DNA of 64,000 nucleotides from Streptomyces sp. DT2A-34 (GTDB lineage: Bacteria; Actinomycetota; Actinomycetes; Streptomycetales; Streptomycetaceae). The notes under the pieces are model-generated. The model was not told the DNA's origin. It was given only the letters and a program-made list of their open reading frames with translations, and did no database searches. The DNA is taken from contig NZ_JASTWJ010000001.1 of assembly GCF_030499515.1 (NCBI RefSeq), positions 6,614,001 to 6,678,000 of the forward strand. Reading direction: 5' to 3'. Shown piece after piece: positions 34,387 through 42,975 of the stretch. The first letter of the stretch is position 1. Each line of letters starts with the position of its first letter. The translations under genes and the position numbers were made by a program.

Positions 34387-35352
34387 TCAGGATTCGAAGT
34401 GGGTGCGTACCCGCTCATGCACCTCCGCCTCCGCCCCCACCCGGTCCAGTCCCAGCAACGCCGCCCCCAGCACCGGACTCGCCGTGACCACCCCCAGTTC
34501 CGCCTTGGGGGCTCGGGAGTTGAGCAAGTCCCGGATGCCGTCGATCAGTCGGGGGTGCCGCGCCGCCAGGACACCCCCGCCCAGCAGCACCGGTGTCTCC
34601 TCCTCCAGCAGGTCCAGCCGGGTCAGGGCGACCGTTGCCATCGTCACCACCTCGTCGGCCAGGCGGTCGACGAGCTCGCGGGCGACCGGGTCCCCGGCCG
34701 CGGCCGTGCTGAACAGGACCGGGGTCAGTTCGTGGCGGCGGGCGGGGGCGATGTGTTCGAGGTGCAGGGCCTCGATCAGGGCGTACATCGTCGGCAGGCC
34801 GAAGTGGGCGGGGAGGGTGTGTGCCAACGCCGTGGGCCCTCCGCGGCCGTCCTCCGCCCGGGCCGCGTGCCACAGGGCCTCCTCCGACAGCCCCCAGCCG
34901 CCGCCCCAGTCGCCGGAGATACGGCCCAGCGCCGGGAAGCGGGCCGTACGGCCGTCGGGCCGCATGCCCACGCAGTTGATGCCGGCGCCGCAGACGACGG
35001 CCACACCGCGGGGTTCCGGCACGCCCGCCCGGAGGATGGCGAAGGTGTCGTTGCGGACGTCGACGGTCGCGCCCCACGCGCGTGCGTGCAGCGCGGTCGC
35101 CAGTTGCTCCTCCTCCACCGGGAAGTCGGCGTTCGCCAGGCAGGCCGAGACGTGGTCGGCGCGGGTGACGCCTGCCGCGGTGAAGGCCTCTGCCACCGCT
35201 TCGGCGAGGGTGTCCATCGCCGGCTCCACGCCTACTGTCGGCGGGCGGAATCCCCCTCCGCGGGCCGTGGCCAGCACGGTTCCGTCGGCCGCCACCACCG
35301 CCACGTCGGTCTTGCTGTTGCCCGCGTCCACGGCGAGGACACATGCGGTCAT
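34387..35352 (-). CDS. csnK: Sugar (GlcN/GlcNAc-type) kinase, BadF/NagK family
   Basis: A 321-residue ASKHA kinase. VLAVDAGNSKTDVAVVAADG is the phosphate-1 motif; NDTFAILRAG and VVCGAGINCVGM (phosphate-2 region) and GRISGDWGGGWGLSEEALWH follow; VLLGGGVLAARHPRL is the adenosine motif. It probably phosphorylates glucosamine released by the GH4 enzyme. ATG 35352 overlaps the TGA of the GH4 gene. I name it csnK from the gene order csnR-E-F-G-H-K, which I recall for chitosan-oligosaccharide uptake in Streptomyces coelicolor. Confidence 0.8.
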   Translation of the reverse strand: MTACVLAVDAGNSKTDVAVVAADGTVLATARGGGFRPPTVGVEPAMDTLAEAVAEAFTAAGVTRADHVSACLANADFPVEEEQLATALHARAWGATVDVRNDTFAILRAGVPEPRGVAVVCGAGINCVGMRPDGRTARFPALGRISGDWGGGWGLSEEALWHAARAEDGRGGPTALAHTLPAHFGLPTMYALIEALHLEHIAPARRHELTPVLFSTAAAGDPVARELVDRLADEVVTMATVALTRLDLLEEETPVLLGGGVLAARHPRLIDGIRDLLNSRAPKAELGVVTASPVLGAALLGLDRVGAEAEVHERVRTHFES

Positions 35353-36613
35353 GCCCACGCGAGGTGCTCCCGGTTGTGTGCGATCAGTTGGTCGGTGAGC
35401 TTCTCCGCGTACGCGTACTGGCCGATCAGGGGGTGGGAGAGCAGGGCCTTGAAGACTCGGGTACGGCCGCCGTGCAGGGCCGCGTCGAGGGCCAGGTCCT
35501 CGTAGGCCGTCACCTGGGCCATCAGGCCCGCGTACAGGGGGTCCAGGGCCGGGATCGGGAGAGGGAGCGCGCCCCTCGGCCCCACCCCGGCCTGTACCTC
35601 GATCACCGCGTCGTCGGGGAGGAAGGGGAGTGTGCCCTTGTTGTAGGTGTTGACCACCTGGTACGGGCTGCCGGCGCCGTTCAGCAGCGCGGCCGCCAGG
35701 TCCACCGCGGCCTCCGAGTAGTACGCGCCGCCCCTCTTGGAGAGCAGCTCCGGCTTCACGTCGAGGGCGGGGTCGGCGTAGAGGGTGAGCAACCTTCTTT
35801 CCATTTCCGCCACTTCCGCGGCGCGCGAGGGTTTGGTGCGCAGTTCTCGCACCACCTCGTCGTGGGCGTAGTAGTAACGCAGGTAGTACGACGGCACCAC
35901 GCCCAGGCGGTCCAGGAGGGGGCGGGGGAGGTGCAGGTCGGCGGCGATGGTGTCGCCGTGGCCGGCCAGCAGTTTCGGCAGCACGTTCTCGCCCTCGGGG
36001 CCTCCCAGGCGTACCCCGGTCTCCCAGGTGAGGTGGTTCAGGCCCACGTGGTCGAGGTGGACGTCGGCGGGCGTCACGCCGAGCATGGCCGCGAACTTGC
36101 GCTGGAAACCGATTGCCACGTTGCACAGGCCGACCGCCTTGTGACCCGCCTGGAGCAGGGCCCGGGTCACGATGCCGACCGGGTTGGTGAAGTCGATGAT
36201 CCATGCGGTGGGGTTGGTACGGCGGACCCGGTCCGCGATGTCGAGGACCACGGGCACGGTGCGCAGGGCCTTCGCCAGGCCGCCCGCGCCCGTCGTCTCC
36301 TGGCCCACGCAGCCGCAGTCCAGGGGCCAGGTCTCGTCCTGCTCGCGGGCCGCCTGGCCGCCCACGCGGAGCTGGAGGAGGACCGCGTCCGCGCCGTCCA
36401 CCGCCGCGTCCAGGTCTGTCGTGGTGGTGATCGTGCCGTTGTGACCCTGGCGGGCGAAGATACGGCGGGCCAGGCCACCCACCAGTTCCAGGCGGTCCGT
36501 CGCCGGGTCCATCAGGACCAGTTCCTCTATGGGCAGGGTGTCCCGGAGGCGGGCGAAGCCGTCGATGAGTTCGGGGTGTAGGTCGAGCCTCCGCCGACCA
36601 CAGTGAGTTTCAT
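35349..36613 (-). pseudogene. csnH: GH4 glycosidase with a one-base frameshift near its start
   Basis: The minus strand begins ATG AAA CTC ACT at 36613 and reads MKLTVVGGGSTYTP, the NAD-binding start of GH4, then shifts frame and stops after about 28 codons. One base further, the frame continues ELIDGFARLRDTLPIEELVL, then MDPATDRLELV and the rest of a normal GH4: DFTNPVGIVTRALLQAG, GLCNVAIGFQ (catalytic-metal Cys), HVGLNHLTW, GGAYYSEAA. The C run at 36573-36576 has four bases where five restore the frame, 421 residues in all. GH4 enzymes use NAD+ and Mn2+. A real deletion would remove intracellular hydrolysis of the imported oligosaccharide; internal starts (ATG 36512) would lack the NAD site. 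Confidence 0.88.
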
Positions 36614-36620
36614 AGGTGGT

Positions 36621-37511
36621 TCAACCCTTTACTCCGGTGAGCGTGACGCCCTCTACGAACGCCTTCTGGGCGAAGAAGAACACGAGGATCACGGGGGCCA
36701 TGACCAGTACGGTCGCGGCCATGGTCAGGTTCCAGTCGGTGTGGTGTGCGCCCTTGAAGGACTCCAGGCCGTAGGAGAGCGTCCAGGCGCCCGGGTTCTC
36801 GGACGCGTAGATCTGAGGGCCGAAGTAGTCGTTCCACGCGTAGAAGAACTGGAACAGGGCCACAGCGGCTATGCCCGGTTTCGCCATGGGAAGGACCACC
36901 CGCAGGAGTGTGCGGAGTTCACCGCAGCCGTCGACCCGTGCCGCGTCCAGGTACTCGTTCGGGATCGTCATCAGGAACTGGCGCAGGAGGAAGATCGAGA
37001 ACGCGTCTCCGAACGCCATCGGGATGATCAGGGGCCAGAGGGTCCCCGAGAGGTCCAGCTGCTTCGCCCAGAACAGGTACATCGGGATGATGATCACCTG
37101 GGGCGGCAGCATCATCATCGAGATGACCAGCATCAAGGACAGGTTCCGGCCGCGGAAGCGGAACTTGGCGAGCGCGTACGCCACCGGGACCGACGACACG
37201 ACGGTGAGGACCGTGCCCAGACCGGCGTAGACCAGGGTGTTCTTCCACCAGGTCAGGAAGCCGGGTGTGTCGAAGACCTTGGTGTAGTTGCCCCACTCCC
37301 AGGTGTCCGGGACCAGGTCGCGGGTGAGTGCCTGCTGGTCGCTCATCAGCGAGGTCAGGACGACGAACAGGAAGGGGAGAGTGAAGAAGAGCGCGGCCGC
37401 TATGCCGAGGGAATGGATTGCTATCCATTCCAGGAGCGCCCTGCGGCGGGCCGTGCGCTCAGCGACTGTTGGGGTTCCCAACTGAACTGGTTTGTCCAGT
37501 ACCTGGCTCAT
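36621..37511 (-). CDS. csnG: Sugar ABC transporter permease, MalG type
   Basis: A 296-residue inner permease with six membrane helices (SLGIAAALFFTLPFLFVVL and others) and the EAA loop FLMTIPNEYLDAARVDGCGE (EAA...G) that contacts the ATPase. Typical MalG/CUT1 architecture. It starts 2 bases after the stop of the other permease and ends 7 bases before the GH4 start. No ATPase is encoded in the operon; MsiK, the shared sugar ATPase of Streptomyces, is the likely partner (established for several CUT1 systems, inferred here). Confidence 0.9.
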   Translation of the reverse strand: MSQVLDKPVQLGTPTVAERTARRRALLEWIAIHSLGIAAALFFTLPFLFVVLTSLMSDQQALTRDLVPDTWEWGNYTKVFDTPGFLTWWKNTLVYAGLGTVLTVVSSVPVAYALAKFRFRGRNLSLMLVISMMMLPPQVIIIPMYLFWAKQLDLSGTLWPLIIPMAFGDAFSIFLLRQFLMTIPNEYLDAARVDGCGELRTLLRVVLPMAKPGIAAVALFQFFYAWNDYFGPQIYASENPGAWTLSYGLESFKGAHHTDWNLTMAATVLVMAPVILVFFFAQKAFVEGVTLTGVKG

Positions 37512-37513
37512 GG

Positions 37514-38464
37514 TCAGTCACCTGCCTGCATCAGTCCGCCCCGGCGCCGCATCAGCAGCGCGGTGAACGCCATGGCCAGCGCGAACAGCACCAGCGCGAC
37601 CACGCAGGCCGAGCCGTAGTCGAAGCGCTGGAAGCCGAGGTTGTAGACGAGCTGGGGGAGGGTCAGCGTGGACTTGTCCGGGTAGCCCGGCTCGAACTGC
37701 TGGCCGGAGCCGCCGATGATGCCGGAGGCGACCTTCCCGGCCACCAGCGGCTGTGTGTAGTACTGCATCGTCTGGATCACGCCCGTGACGACGGCGAACA
37801 TGACGATCGGCGAGATGTTCGGCAGGGTGACGAACCGGAACCGCTGCCAGGCCGACGTCCCGTCCAGCTCCGCGGCCTCGTACTGCTCCTTCGGCACGTC
37901 GAGCAGCGCGGCCATGAAGATGACCATGAGGTCGCCGACGCCCCACAGCGCCAGCGCGGTGAGGGCCGGCTTGGACCAGGCGGGGTCCGTGAACCAGCCG
38001 GGTGTGGGCAGGCCCAGGCCGTCCAGGACCGAGTTGACGGGGCCGGTGCCGGGGTTGAGGAGGAAGACGAACGCCAGGGTCGCGGCGACCGGCGGGGCGA
38101 GGTACGGCAGGTAGAAGAGGGTGCGGAAGACCCCCGGGCCGGTCTTGATCTTCGTGATCAGCAGGCCGATGCCGAGCCCGAACACGACCCGGCAGGTCAC
38201 CATCACCAGCACCAGCCAGAGCGTGTTGCGCAGCGCCGGCCAGAACAGCGGGTAGTCCTCGAAGACGTAGGCCCAGTTGCCCAGGCCGCGGAAGGCCGGT
38301 GTGCCGAAACCGTCGTACTTCATCAGCGAGAAGTACACGGTGGACACCAGCGGATAGGCGAAGAAGACGCCGAACCCGATGAGCCACGGTGACAGGAAGG
38401 CCACCGTCCGAAGCGCCGACCTGCGGCGCTTCGCGCGGAGAGTGCGGAGAGTGTGCGTGGACAT
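37514..38464 (-). CDS. csnF: Sugar ABC transporter permease, MalF type
   Basis: A 316-residue permease: FLSPWLIGFGVFFAYPLVST, six helices, and the EAA-type loop DVPKEQYEAAELDGTSAWQR. CUT1 family, partner of the permease at 36621-37511. A basic N-terminus (RAKRRRSALR) precedes TM1. It begins 6 bases after the binding-protein stop. Confidence 0.9.
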   Translation of the reverse strand: MSTHTLRTLRAKRRRSALRTVAFLSPWLIGFGVFFAYPLVSTVYFSLMKYDGFGTPAFRGLGNWAYVFEDYPLFWPALRNTLWLVLVMVTCRVVFGLGIGLLITKIKTGPGVFRTLFYLPYLAPPVAATLAFVFLLNPGTGPVNSVLDGLGLPTPGWFTDPAWSKPALTALALWGVGDLMVIFMAALLDVPKEQYEAAELDGTSAWQRFRFVTLPNISPIVMFAVVTGVIQTMQYYTQPLVAGKVASGIIGGSGQQFEPGYPDKSTLTLPQLVYNLGFQRFDYGSACVVALVLFALAMAFTALLMRRRGGLMQAGD

Positions 38465-38470
38465 CGGGCG

Positions 38471-39832
38471 CTACTTCGCCTGCTCGATGTCGGTGTCGAT
38501 CTGCCGGGCGGTCTTCTCCAGACCGGCTTTCAGGTCCTTCACCTTGCCCGACTCGTACTGGTAGCCGAAGTCCTGGAGCGTCGTCTGGTACGTCGAGCCG
38601 TTGACGGAGGCCGGCGGGGTGTTCGAGTGCGGGTTCTGGGCGATCTCCAGGAACGTCTTGAAACCGGGGTCCACCTTCAGGTCGGGCGACTTCAGGGCCG
38701 CGAAGGTGGACGGCACGTTGTGGATGGCGTTGGCGAAGGACACGACGGCCTCGGTGTCGGTCGTCAGGTACTTCACCAGCTCCCAGGCCGCGTTCTGCTT
38801 CTCGCTCTGCGGGGCGATGCCGATGATCGTGCCGGAGAGGAAGCCCTTGCCGTACTCGTCGACCTCGTCGTCCGCGACGGGCATCGGGGCGGTGCCGATC
38901 TCGAAGTCGACGCCTGCGTCCTTCGCCATGCCGAGGCGCCACTCGCCGTCGAGCTGCATGGCCACCTGGCCGGTCTGGAACGGGTGCTTGGCGCCCCACT
39001 CGTCACCGAAGGTGTTGCGGTACTTCTCCAGCTTCGCGAAGCCGCCGAGGTCGTCGACGAGCTTCTTCTGGTAGGTGAACATCTCGGCGAAGGCCGGGTC
39101 CTTGGCGATGTTGGACTTGCCGTCGGCGTCGAAGTAGGCGTGGTCCCACTGGGACATGTAGTGATCGACGACCGTCTCGTAGCCGTGGTACGTCGGCATG
39201 AACCCGAGCTGCTCGTAACTGTCGCCCTTGGTCTTCGTCAGCTTCTTGGCGACCTTCGCGAACTCCGACCAGGTCTTCGGCGGGGACTTGATGCCGGCCT
39301 TCTCGAAGGCGTCCTTGTTGTAGTAGAGGCCGTAGGCGTCGCCCAGCAGGGGCAGGGCGCAGCGGGTGCCCTCGAACTGGGTGTAGTCCAGCATCGGCTT
39401 CGGGATGGTCTTGTCGAGGTCGAGCTTCGACTTCTCGATGAACGGCTTCAGGTCGAGGAAGGCGCCCGAGGAACAGAACTTGCCGATGTTGGAGGTCGTG
39501 AACGACGACACCACGTCCGGCCCGTTCGAACCGCCCGCGCGCAGCGCCTGGTTGAGCTTGTCGTCGTTGATGTTGCCGACGACCTTCACCGTGATGTTCG
39601 GGTGGTCCTTCTCGAAGCGGTCGACGTTCGCCTGGATCGCCTTGACCTCGGCGGGAGCGCTCCAGCCGTGCCAGAAGGTGATCGTCGTCCTGGCGTCGGG
39701 ATCGTCGTCGGCACCGGACGCCGACTGGCCGGTACAGGCCGTTGCCAGGAGGGCCAGGGAGGCGGATGCGGCCAGGGCGGTGGCCGCCTTGCGGGACGCT
39801 GAGGGTATGACTTTCCAGGACTTTCCGGGCAT
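38471..39832 (-). CDS. csnE: Sugar-binding lipoprotein of the chitosan-oligosaccharide transporter
   Basis: A 453-residue family-1 solute-binding protein. A basic start and hydrophobic core end in a lipobox (LLATAC, Cys about residue 33), so it is lipid-anchored on the outside. Domain markers: TITFWHGWSAPAEVKAIQAN, ITVKVVGNINDDKLNQALRA, GDAYGLYYNKDAFEKAGIKS and FQTGQVAMQLDGEWRLGMAK. ATG 39832 has GGGAG upstream; an in-frame TTG five codons earlier is less likely. It follows the ROK regulator by 92 bases. Confidence 0.9.
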   Translation of the reverse strand: MPGKSWKVIPSASRKAATALAASASLALLATACTGQSASGADDDPDARTTITFWHGWSAPAEVKAIQANVDRFEKDHPNITVKVVGNINDDKLNQALRAGGSNGPDVVSSFTTSNIGKFCSSGAFLDLKPFIEKSKLDLDKTIPKPMLDYTQFEGTRCALPLLGDAYGLYYNKDAFEKAGIKSPPKTWSEFAKVAKKLTKTKGDSYEQLGFMPTYHGYETVVDHYMSQWDHAYFDADGKSNIAKDPAFAEMFTYQKKLVDDLGGFAKLEKYRNTFGDEWGAKHPFQTGQVAMQLDGEWRLGMAKDAGVDFEIGTAPMPVADDEVDEYGKGFLSGTIIGIAPQSEKQNAAWELVKYLTTDTEAVVSFANAIHNVPSTFAALKSPDLKVDPGFKTFLEIAQNPHSNTPPASVNGSTYQTTLQDFGYQYESGKVKDLKAGLEKTARQIDTDIEQAK

Positions 39833-39924
39833 GGCGAGGTCTCCCAAAGGCGGGACAGGTGTGGGTGAAGGAAGGCGGGGGGTGGGTCGGTGGGTGTGTT
39901 GAGGTGCGCCGGCGGGGCGGGCGC

Positions 39925-41136
39925 TCAGCGTGCGGTGTCGAAGACCTCGTCACGCGTGGTCGCGAGCGCGCTCTCCAACGCGCCCCGCAACACGGGGTGT
40001 TCACGGACGTCGCCGACGACGAGCCGGGGCCGGGACGCGGCCAGCTCCTCCAGTTCGGCCTGGACGAGGGTGCGCAGCACCTCGCCGCCGGACGTGAGGG
40101 AGGCGCCGCTGAGGACGACCAGTTCGGGGTCGAGGACGGAGACCAGGGAAGCGAGACCCGTGGCCAGCCGGGTCGCGTAGGTCTCCAGGAGGAGCCGGTT
40201 CAGGACGGTGTCCTCCGCGGCGGCCCGTTCGACGAGTTGGGCGGCGGCCTCGGTGTACGGCCCCGACGGGATGTTCGTCATGCCGAGTTCGCGTGCGAGT
40301 CGGGGGATCGCCTGCGAACCGGCCAGCTCCTGGTAGCCGCCACTGTTGGCTTTGGTTACCTGGCGGACCAGGGGTGCGCCCGGAACCGGCAGGAAACCCA
40401 CCTCGCCCGCGCCACCGGTCCAGCCGCGGTGCAGGCGCCCGCCGAGGACCAGGGCGGCACCGAGGCCGCCCTCGTTCCACAGCAGCACGAAGTCCTCGTG
40501 GCCGCGAGCCGCGCCGAGCCGCTGCTCGGCCACCGCCACGAGGTTGACGTCGTTCTCGTACTCGACCGGCATCGGCAGGGCGGCGGCGACTTCGTCCAGG
40601 AGCGCGGGGGTGTGCCAGCCGGGGAGGTGGGAGGCGTAGCGCAGCCGGCCCGTGTTGGGGTCGAAGGCGCCGGGGGTGCCGATGACGAGCCGGCGGACGT
40701 CGTCGCGGGCGAGGCCCGCCGCCTTCACCGCGCCGTCGAGGGCGTCGGTGACCTGCCGGACGACGGGCTGCGTCGGCCGCCTGCCGGGGGTGGGCAGTTC
40801 GTACGACCCCACCGTGCGGCCGGTGATGTCGGCGACGGCGGCGAGGATGCGTTCGGGGGTGACGTCGAGTCCCGCGGCGTACGCGGCGGCCGGATTGACC
40901 TCGTACAGCTGGGCGCCCGGGCCGGGCCGGCCCTCCGTGGTGCCGGTGGCCAGGACGAGGCCGGCGGCTTCGAGGCGGGCGAGCAGCTGGGAGGCGGTCG
41001 GCTTGGAGAGGCCGGTGAGCTTGCCGATCCGCGTGCGGGACAGCGGCCCGTGCTCCAGGAGGAGGTCCAGGGCGGCACGGTCGTTCATGGCGCGCAGGAC
41101 GCGCGGGGTGCCCGGCGTACCGGCGGTTCCTGCCAT
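39925..41136 (-). CDS. csnR: ROK-family repressor of the csn operon
   Basis: A 403-residue ROK regulator: N-terminal winged helix (LDLLLEHGPLSRTRIGKLTG, LSKPTASQLLARLEAAGLV), then a sugar-kinase-like domain with ENDVNLVAVAEQRLG and LWNEGGLGAALVLGGRLHRG, WTGGAGEVGFLPV. The zinc-binding C-x-C-G-x2-G-C motif of many ROK proteins is missing after GEVGF. As first gene of the operon and homologue of CsnR it should repress transcription until chitosan oligosaccharides appear. The palindrome at 41207-41221 is its likely operator. Confidence 0.82.
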   Translation of the reverse strand: MAGTAGTPGTPRVLRAMNDRAALDLLLEHGPLSRTRIGKLTGLSKPTASQLLARLEAAGLVLATGTTEGRPGPGAQLYEVNPAAAYAAGLDVTPERILAAVADITGRTVGSYELPTPGRRPTQPVVRQVTDALDGAVKAAGLARDDVRRLVIGTPGAFDPNTGRLRYASHLPGWHTPALLDEVAAALPMPVEYENDVNLVAVAEQRLGAARGHEDFVLLWNEGGLGAALVLGGRLHRGWTGGAGEVGFLPVPGAPLVRQVTKANSGGYQELAGSQAIPRLARELGMTNIPSGPYTEAAAQLVERAAAEDTVLNRLLLETYATRLATGLASLVSVLDPELVVLSGASLTSGGEVLRTLVQAELEELAASRPRLVVGDVREHPVLRGALESALATTRDEVFDTAR

Positions 41137-41206
41137 GGGGGCGACACCTGCCTTTCGGCTGACCAGCTTCTCAGCGATCTACGACGGAAGTCCATCGGAT
41201 CACTGT

Positions 41207-41221
41207 TAGGAAAGTTTCCTA
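41207..41221. promoter_or_regulatory. Probable CsnR operator, TAGGAAAGTTTCCTA
   Basis: A perfect 15-bp palindrome with a central G, 71 bases upstream of csnR. A promoter lies just before it on the minus strand: TTGACG (41265-41260), 17 bases, CTACCT (41242-41237). The palindrome would fall at about +10 to +25, suited to a roadblock by a ROK repressor. AGGAAA/TTTCCT palindromes are what I recall for CsnR sites. Confidence 0.75.
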
Positions 41222-41310
41222 TCGTGTTGTCCAGGAAGGTAGACCCGAGGAGAAGGCGGCGTCAAGAGAGGTCTATACCAGGACCCGAGTCGTGACCGTC
41301 GTGACCGTCG

Positions 41311-42543
41311 TTACCCGGTGGTGCTGTGCTGCGGTGCGCGCTCGTGCCGGGGGAGCAGCAGCGGAGTCGCCAGCAGCAGGACCCCGGCGAGGGCGATCGC
41401 GGCGCGGGGGCCGGTCAGCGCCGCCAGCAGGCCCCACAGCGCCGTCATGGCCGCGGTCGTGGTCCGGCCCGTGACCTGCCATGCCGACAAGGTGCGGGTG
41501 ATCCGGTCCGACGGGGTCCGGTCGAGGCGGGTGGTGGCGAGCACCGGGTTGAAGACGCCCACGCAGGTGATCAGGCCGAACTCGACGACCATGACGAGCA
41601 GGAGGCCGGACGTGCCCGGCCCGACGAAGGCCAGGCCGACGGACCAGCAGGCGCGCAGGGTACCGGCGGTGAGCAGGACCCGGTGTCGGCCGCACCGGGC
41701 GACCAGGCGCCGCGACAGGCGGGAGCCCAGCAGGCCGCCGAGGCACGGGACGGCGAAGGCGAGGCCGTACTGCCAGGGGGTGAAGCCGAGTTGGCCGAGC
41801 ATGAGGACGGCGAGCACCGGGGCCGGCGCCATGATCAGGGCGTTGACCAGGATCGTGTTGAGGAACAGCGGGCGCAGTGTGGGGTGGGTGAGGATGTGCC
41901 GCCAGCCCGCCGGGAGGTCGCTCACCCGCAGGCCCGAGGGCGCGTCAGGGCGGGTCTGTTGCCTTTCCTTACCGCCGATCGCCCGGATCCCCAGCGCCGA
42001 CAGCAGATAGCTGGCCGCGTCCGCCAGCACCGTCGCCATGGGGCCGAAGACACCGATCGCCACCCCGCCGAGCGGCGGGCCGAGCGCGGTGGCCGTCCAT
42101 GTCGTGGCCTCGAAGCGGCCGTTCGCCACGAGCAGGTCCTCCGGCGCCACGAGGGACTTCAGATACGCCCCGCTCGCCGCGGTGAACGTAATGTCCGCCG
42201 CGGCGACCACCACCGACACCACCAGCAACTGGCCGAGGCCGAGCCCGTCCAGCGCGAAGGCGGCGGGGATGCTCAGCAGCGCCGCGCACCGGATCAGGTC
42301 CGCCGCGATCATCACCGGCCGCTTCCGGCGCAGCTCCACCCACGCCCCGAGCGGCACCGCCATCGCCGCCCCCACCGCGAGCCCCGAGGCCGCCAGCAGC
42401 GCCACCTCGGTCGCCCCGGCGTGCAGCACGACGACGGCGATGATCGGGAACGCGTCGAAGGCGAGCCGGGTCCCGAACGTACTGACCCCGTATGCCGCCC
42501 ACAGCCACCCGAAACCCTGCCCCAACGACCCCTTGCCCGCCAT
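41311..42543 (-). CDS. MFS exporter (DHA3/enterobactin-exporter-like)
   Basis: A 410-residue, twelve-helix major facilitator. Signs: FGWLWAAYGVSTFGTRLAFD at the start, LGAWVELRRKRPVMIAADLI (the motif-A loop between TM2 and TM3), GPPLGGVAIGVFGPMATVLA, then GLLGSRLSRRLVARCGRHRV in the second half. The group exports siderophores or drugs. ATG 42543 follows a GGGCATGGCGG region; an upstream in-frame start at 42573 is less likely. It stands alone, upstream of the csnR promoter on the same strand. Confidence 0.85.
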   Translation of the reverse strand: MAGKGSLGQGFGWLWAAYGVSTFGTRLAFDAFPIIAVVVLHAGATEVALLAASGLAVGAAMAVPLGAWVELRRKRPVMIAADLIRCAALLSIPAAFALDGLGLGQLLVVSVVVAAADITFTAASGAYLKSLVAPEDLLVANGRFEATTWTATALGPPLGGVAIGVFGPMATVLADAASYLLSALGIRAIGGKERQQTRPDAPSGLRVSDLPAGWRHILTHPTLRPLFLNTILVNALIMAPAPVLAVLMLGQLGFTPWQYGLAFAVPCLGGLLGSRLSRRLVARCGRHRVLLTAGTLRACWSVGLAFVGPGTSGLLLVMVVEFGLITCVGVFNPVLATTRLDRTPSDRITRTLSAWQVTGRTTTAAMTALWGLLAALTGPRAAIALAGVLLLATPLLLPRHERAPQHSTTG

Positions 42544-42650
42544 GCCCGGCCCCACCTCACGTTGGACAACCAAAGGTTGTACAGGACGCCCCCCTGGGCG
42601 CGATGACCGGTTCTGGCGGCGCTGTGATCGGGCGCGGCTAGGCTGCGCGG

Positions 42651-42911
42651 ATGACGCGTGACCGCCGCCGTGCGCTGCTCGCCCTCGCCTCGCTCGCCGT
42701 GATCATCGCGGGCGTGTCCTTCGTCTTCTGGGCGACACGGCCCGTATCGCACGGCGAGTGCTTGATCGTCTTCTCCCAGGTCACCACCATCGGCAGCAAG
42801 CCTGCGACCGAGCGTGAGTTGGAGGAACTCGGCCGGCGGGAGTACGAGAAGGCGATCGCTGAGGGGCGGTGTGAGCGGCCTTGGCCACGGTGGCGGGAGT
42901 GGGTCGACTGA
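42651..42911 (+). CDS. Small membrane-anchored hypothetical protein
   Basis: An 86-residue protein: basic start MTRDRRRA, one transmembrane helix (LLALASLAVIIAGVSFVFWA), then an extracytoplasmic part with two Cys (HGECLIVFSQ and EGRCERPWPRW) that could pair, and TERELEELGRREYEKAIAEG. Family unknown. Good third-position GC. Confidence 0.7.
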   Translation: MTRDRRRALLALASLAVIIAGVSFVFWATRPVSHGECLIVFSQVTTIGSKPATERELEELGRREYEKAIAEGRCERPWPRWREWVD

Positions 42912-42975
42912 GGTACGTGCCCGCTGACCGCGCGTGACCGTCGCCGTACGGCTGCCCCCGCTTCCGTCCCCCCGC

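Noticed and set aside
36512..36512. Annotating the GH4 gene simply from the internal ATG at 36512
   Set aside because: That start removes the NAD-binding GGGSTY motif, and the missing residues are encoded immediately upstream one base out of frame.
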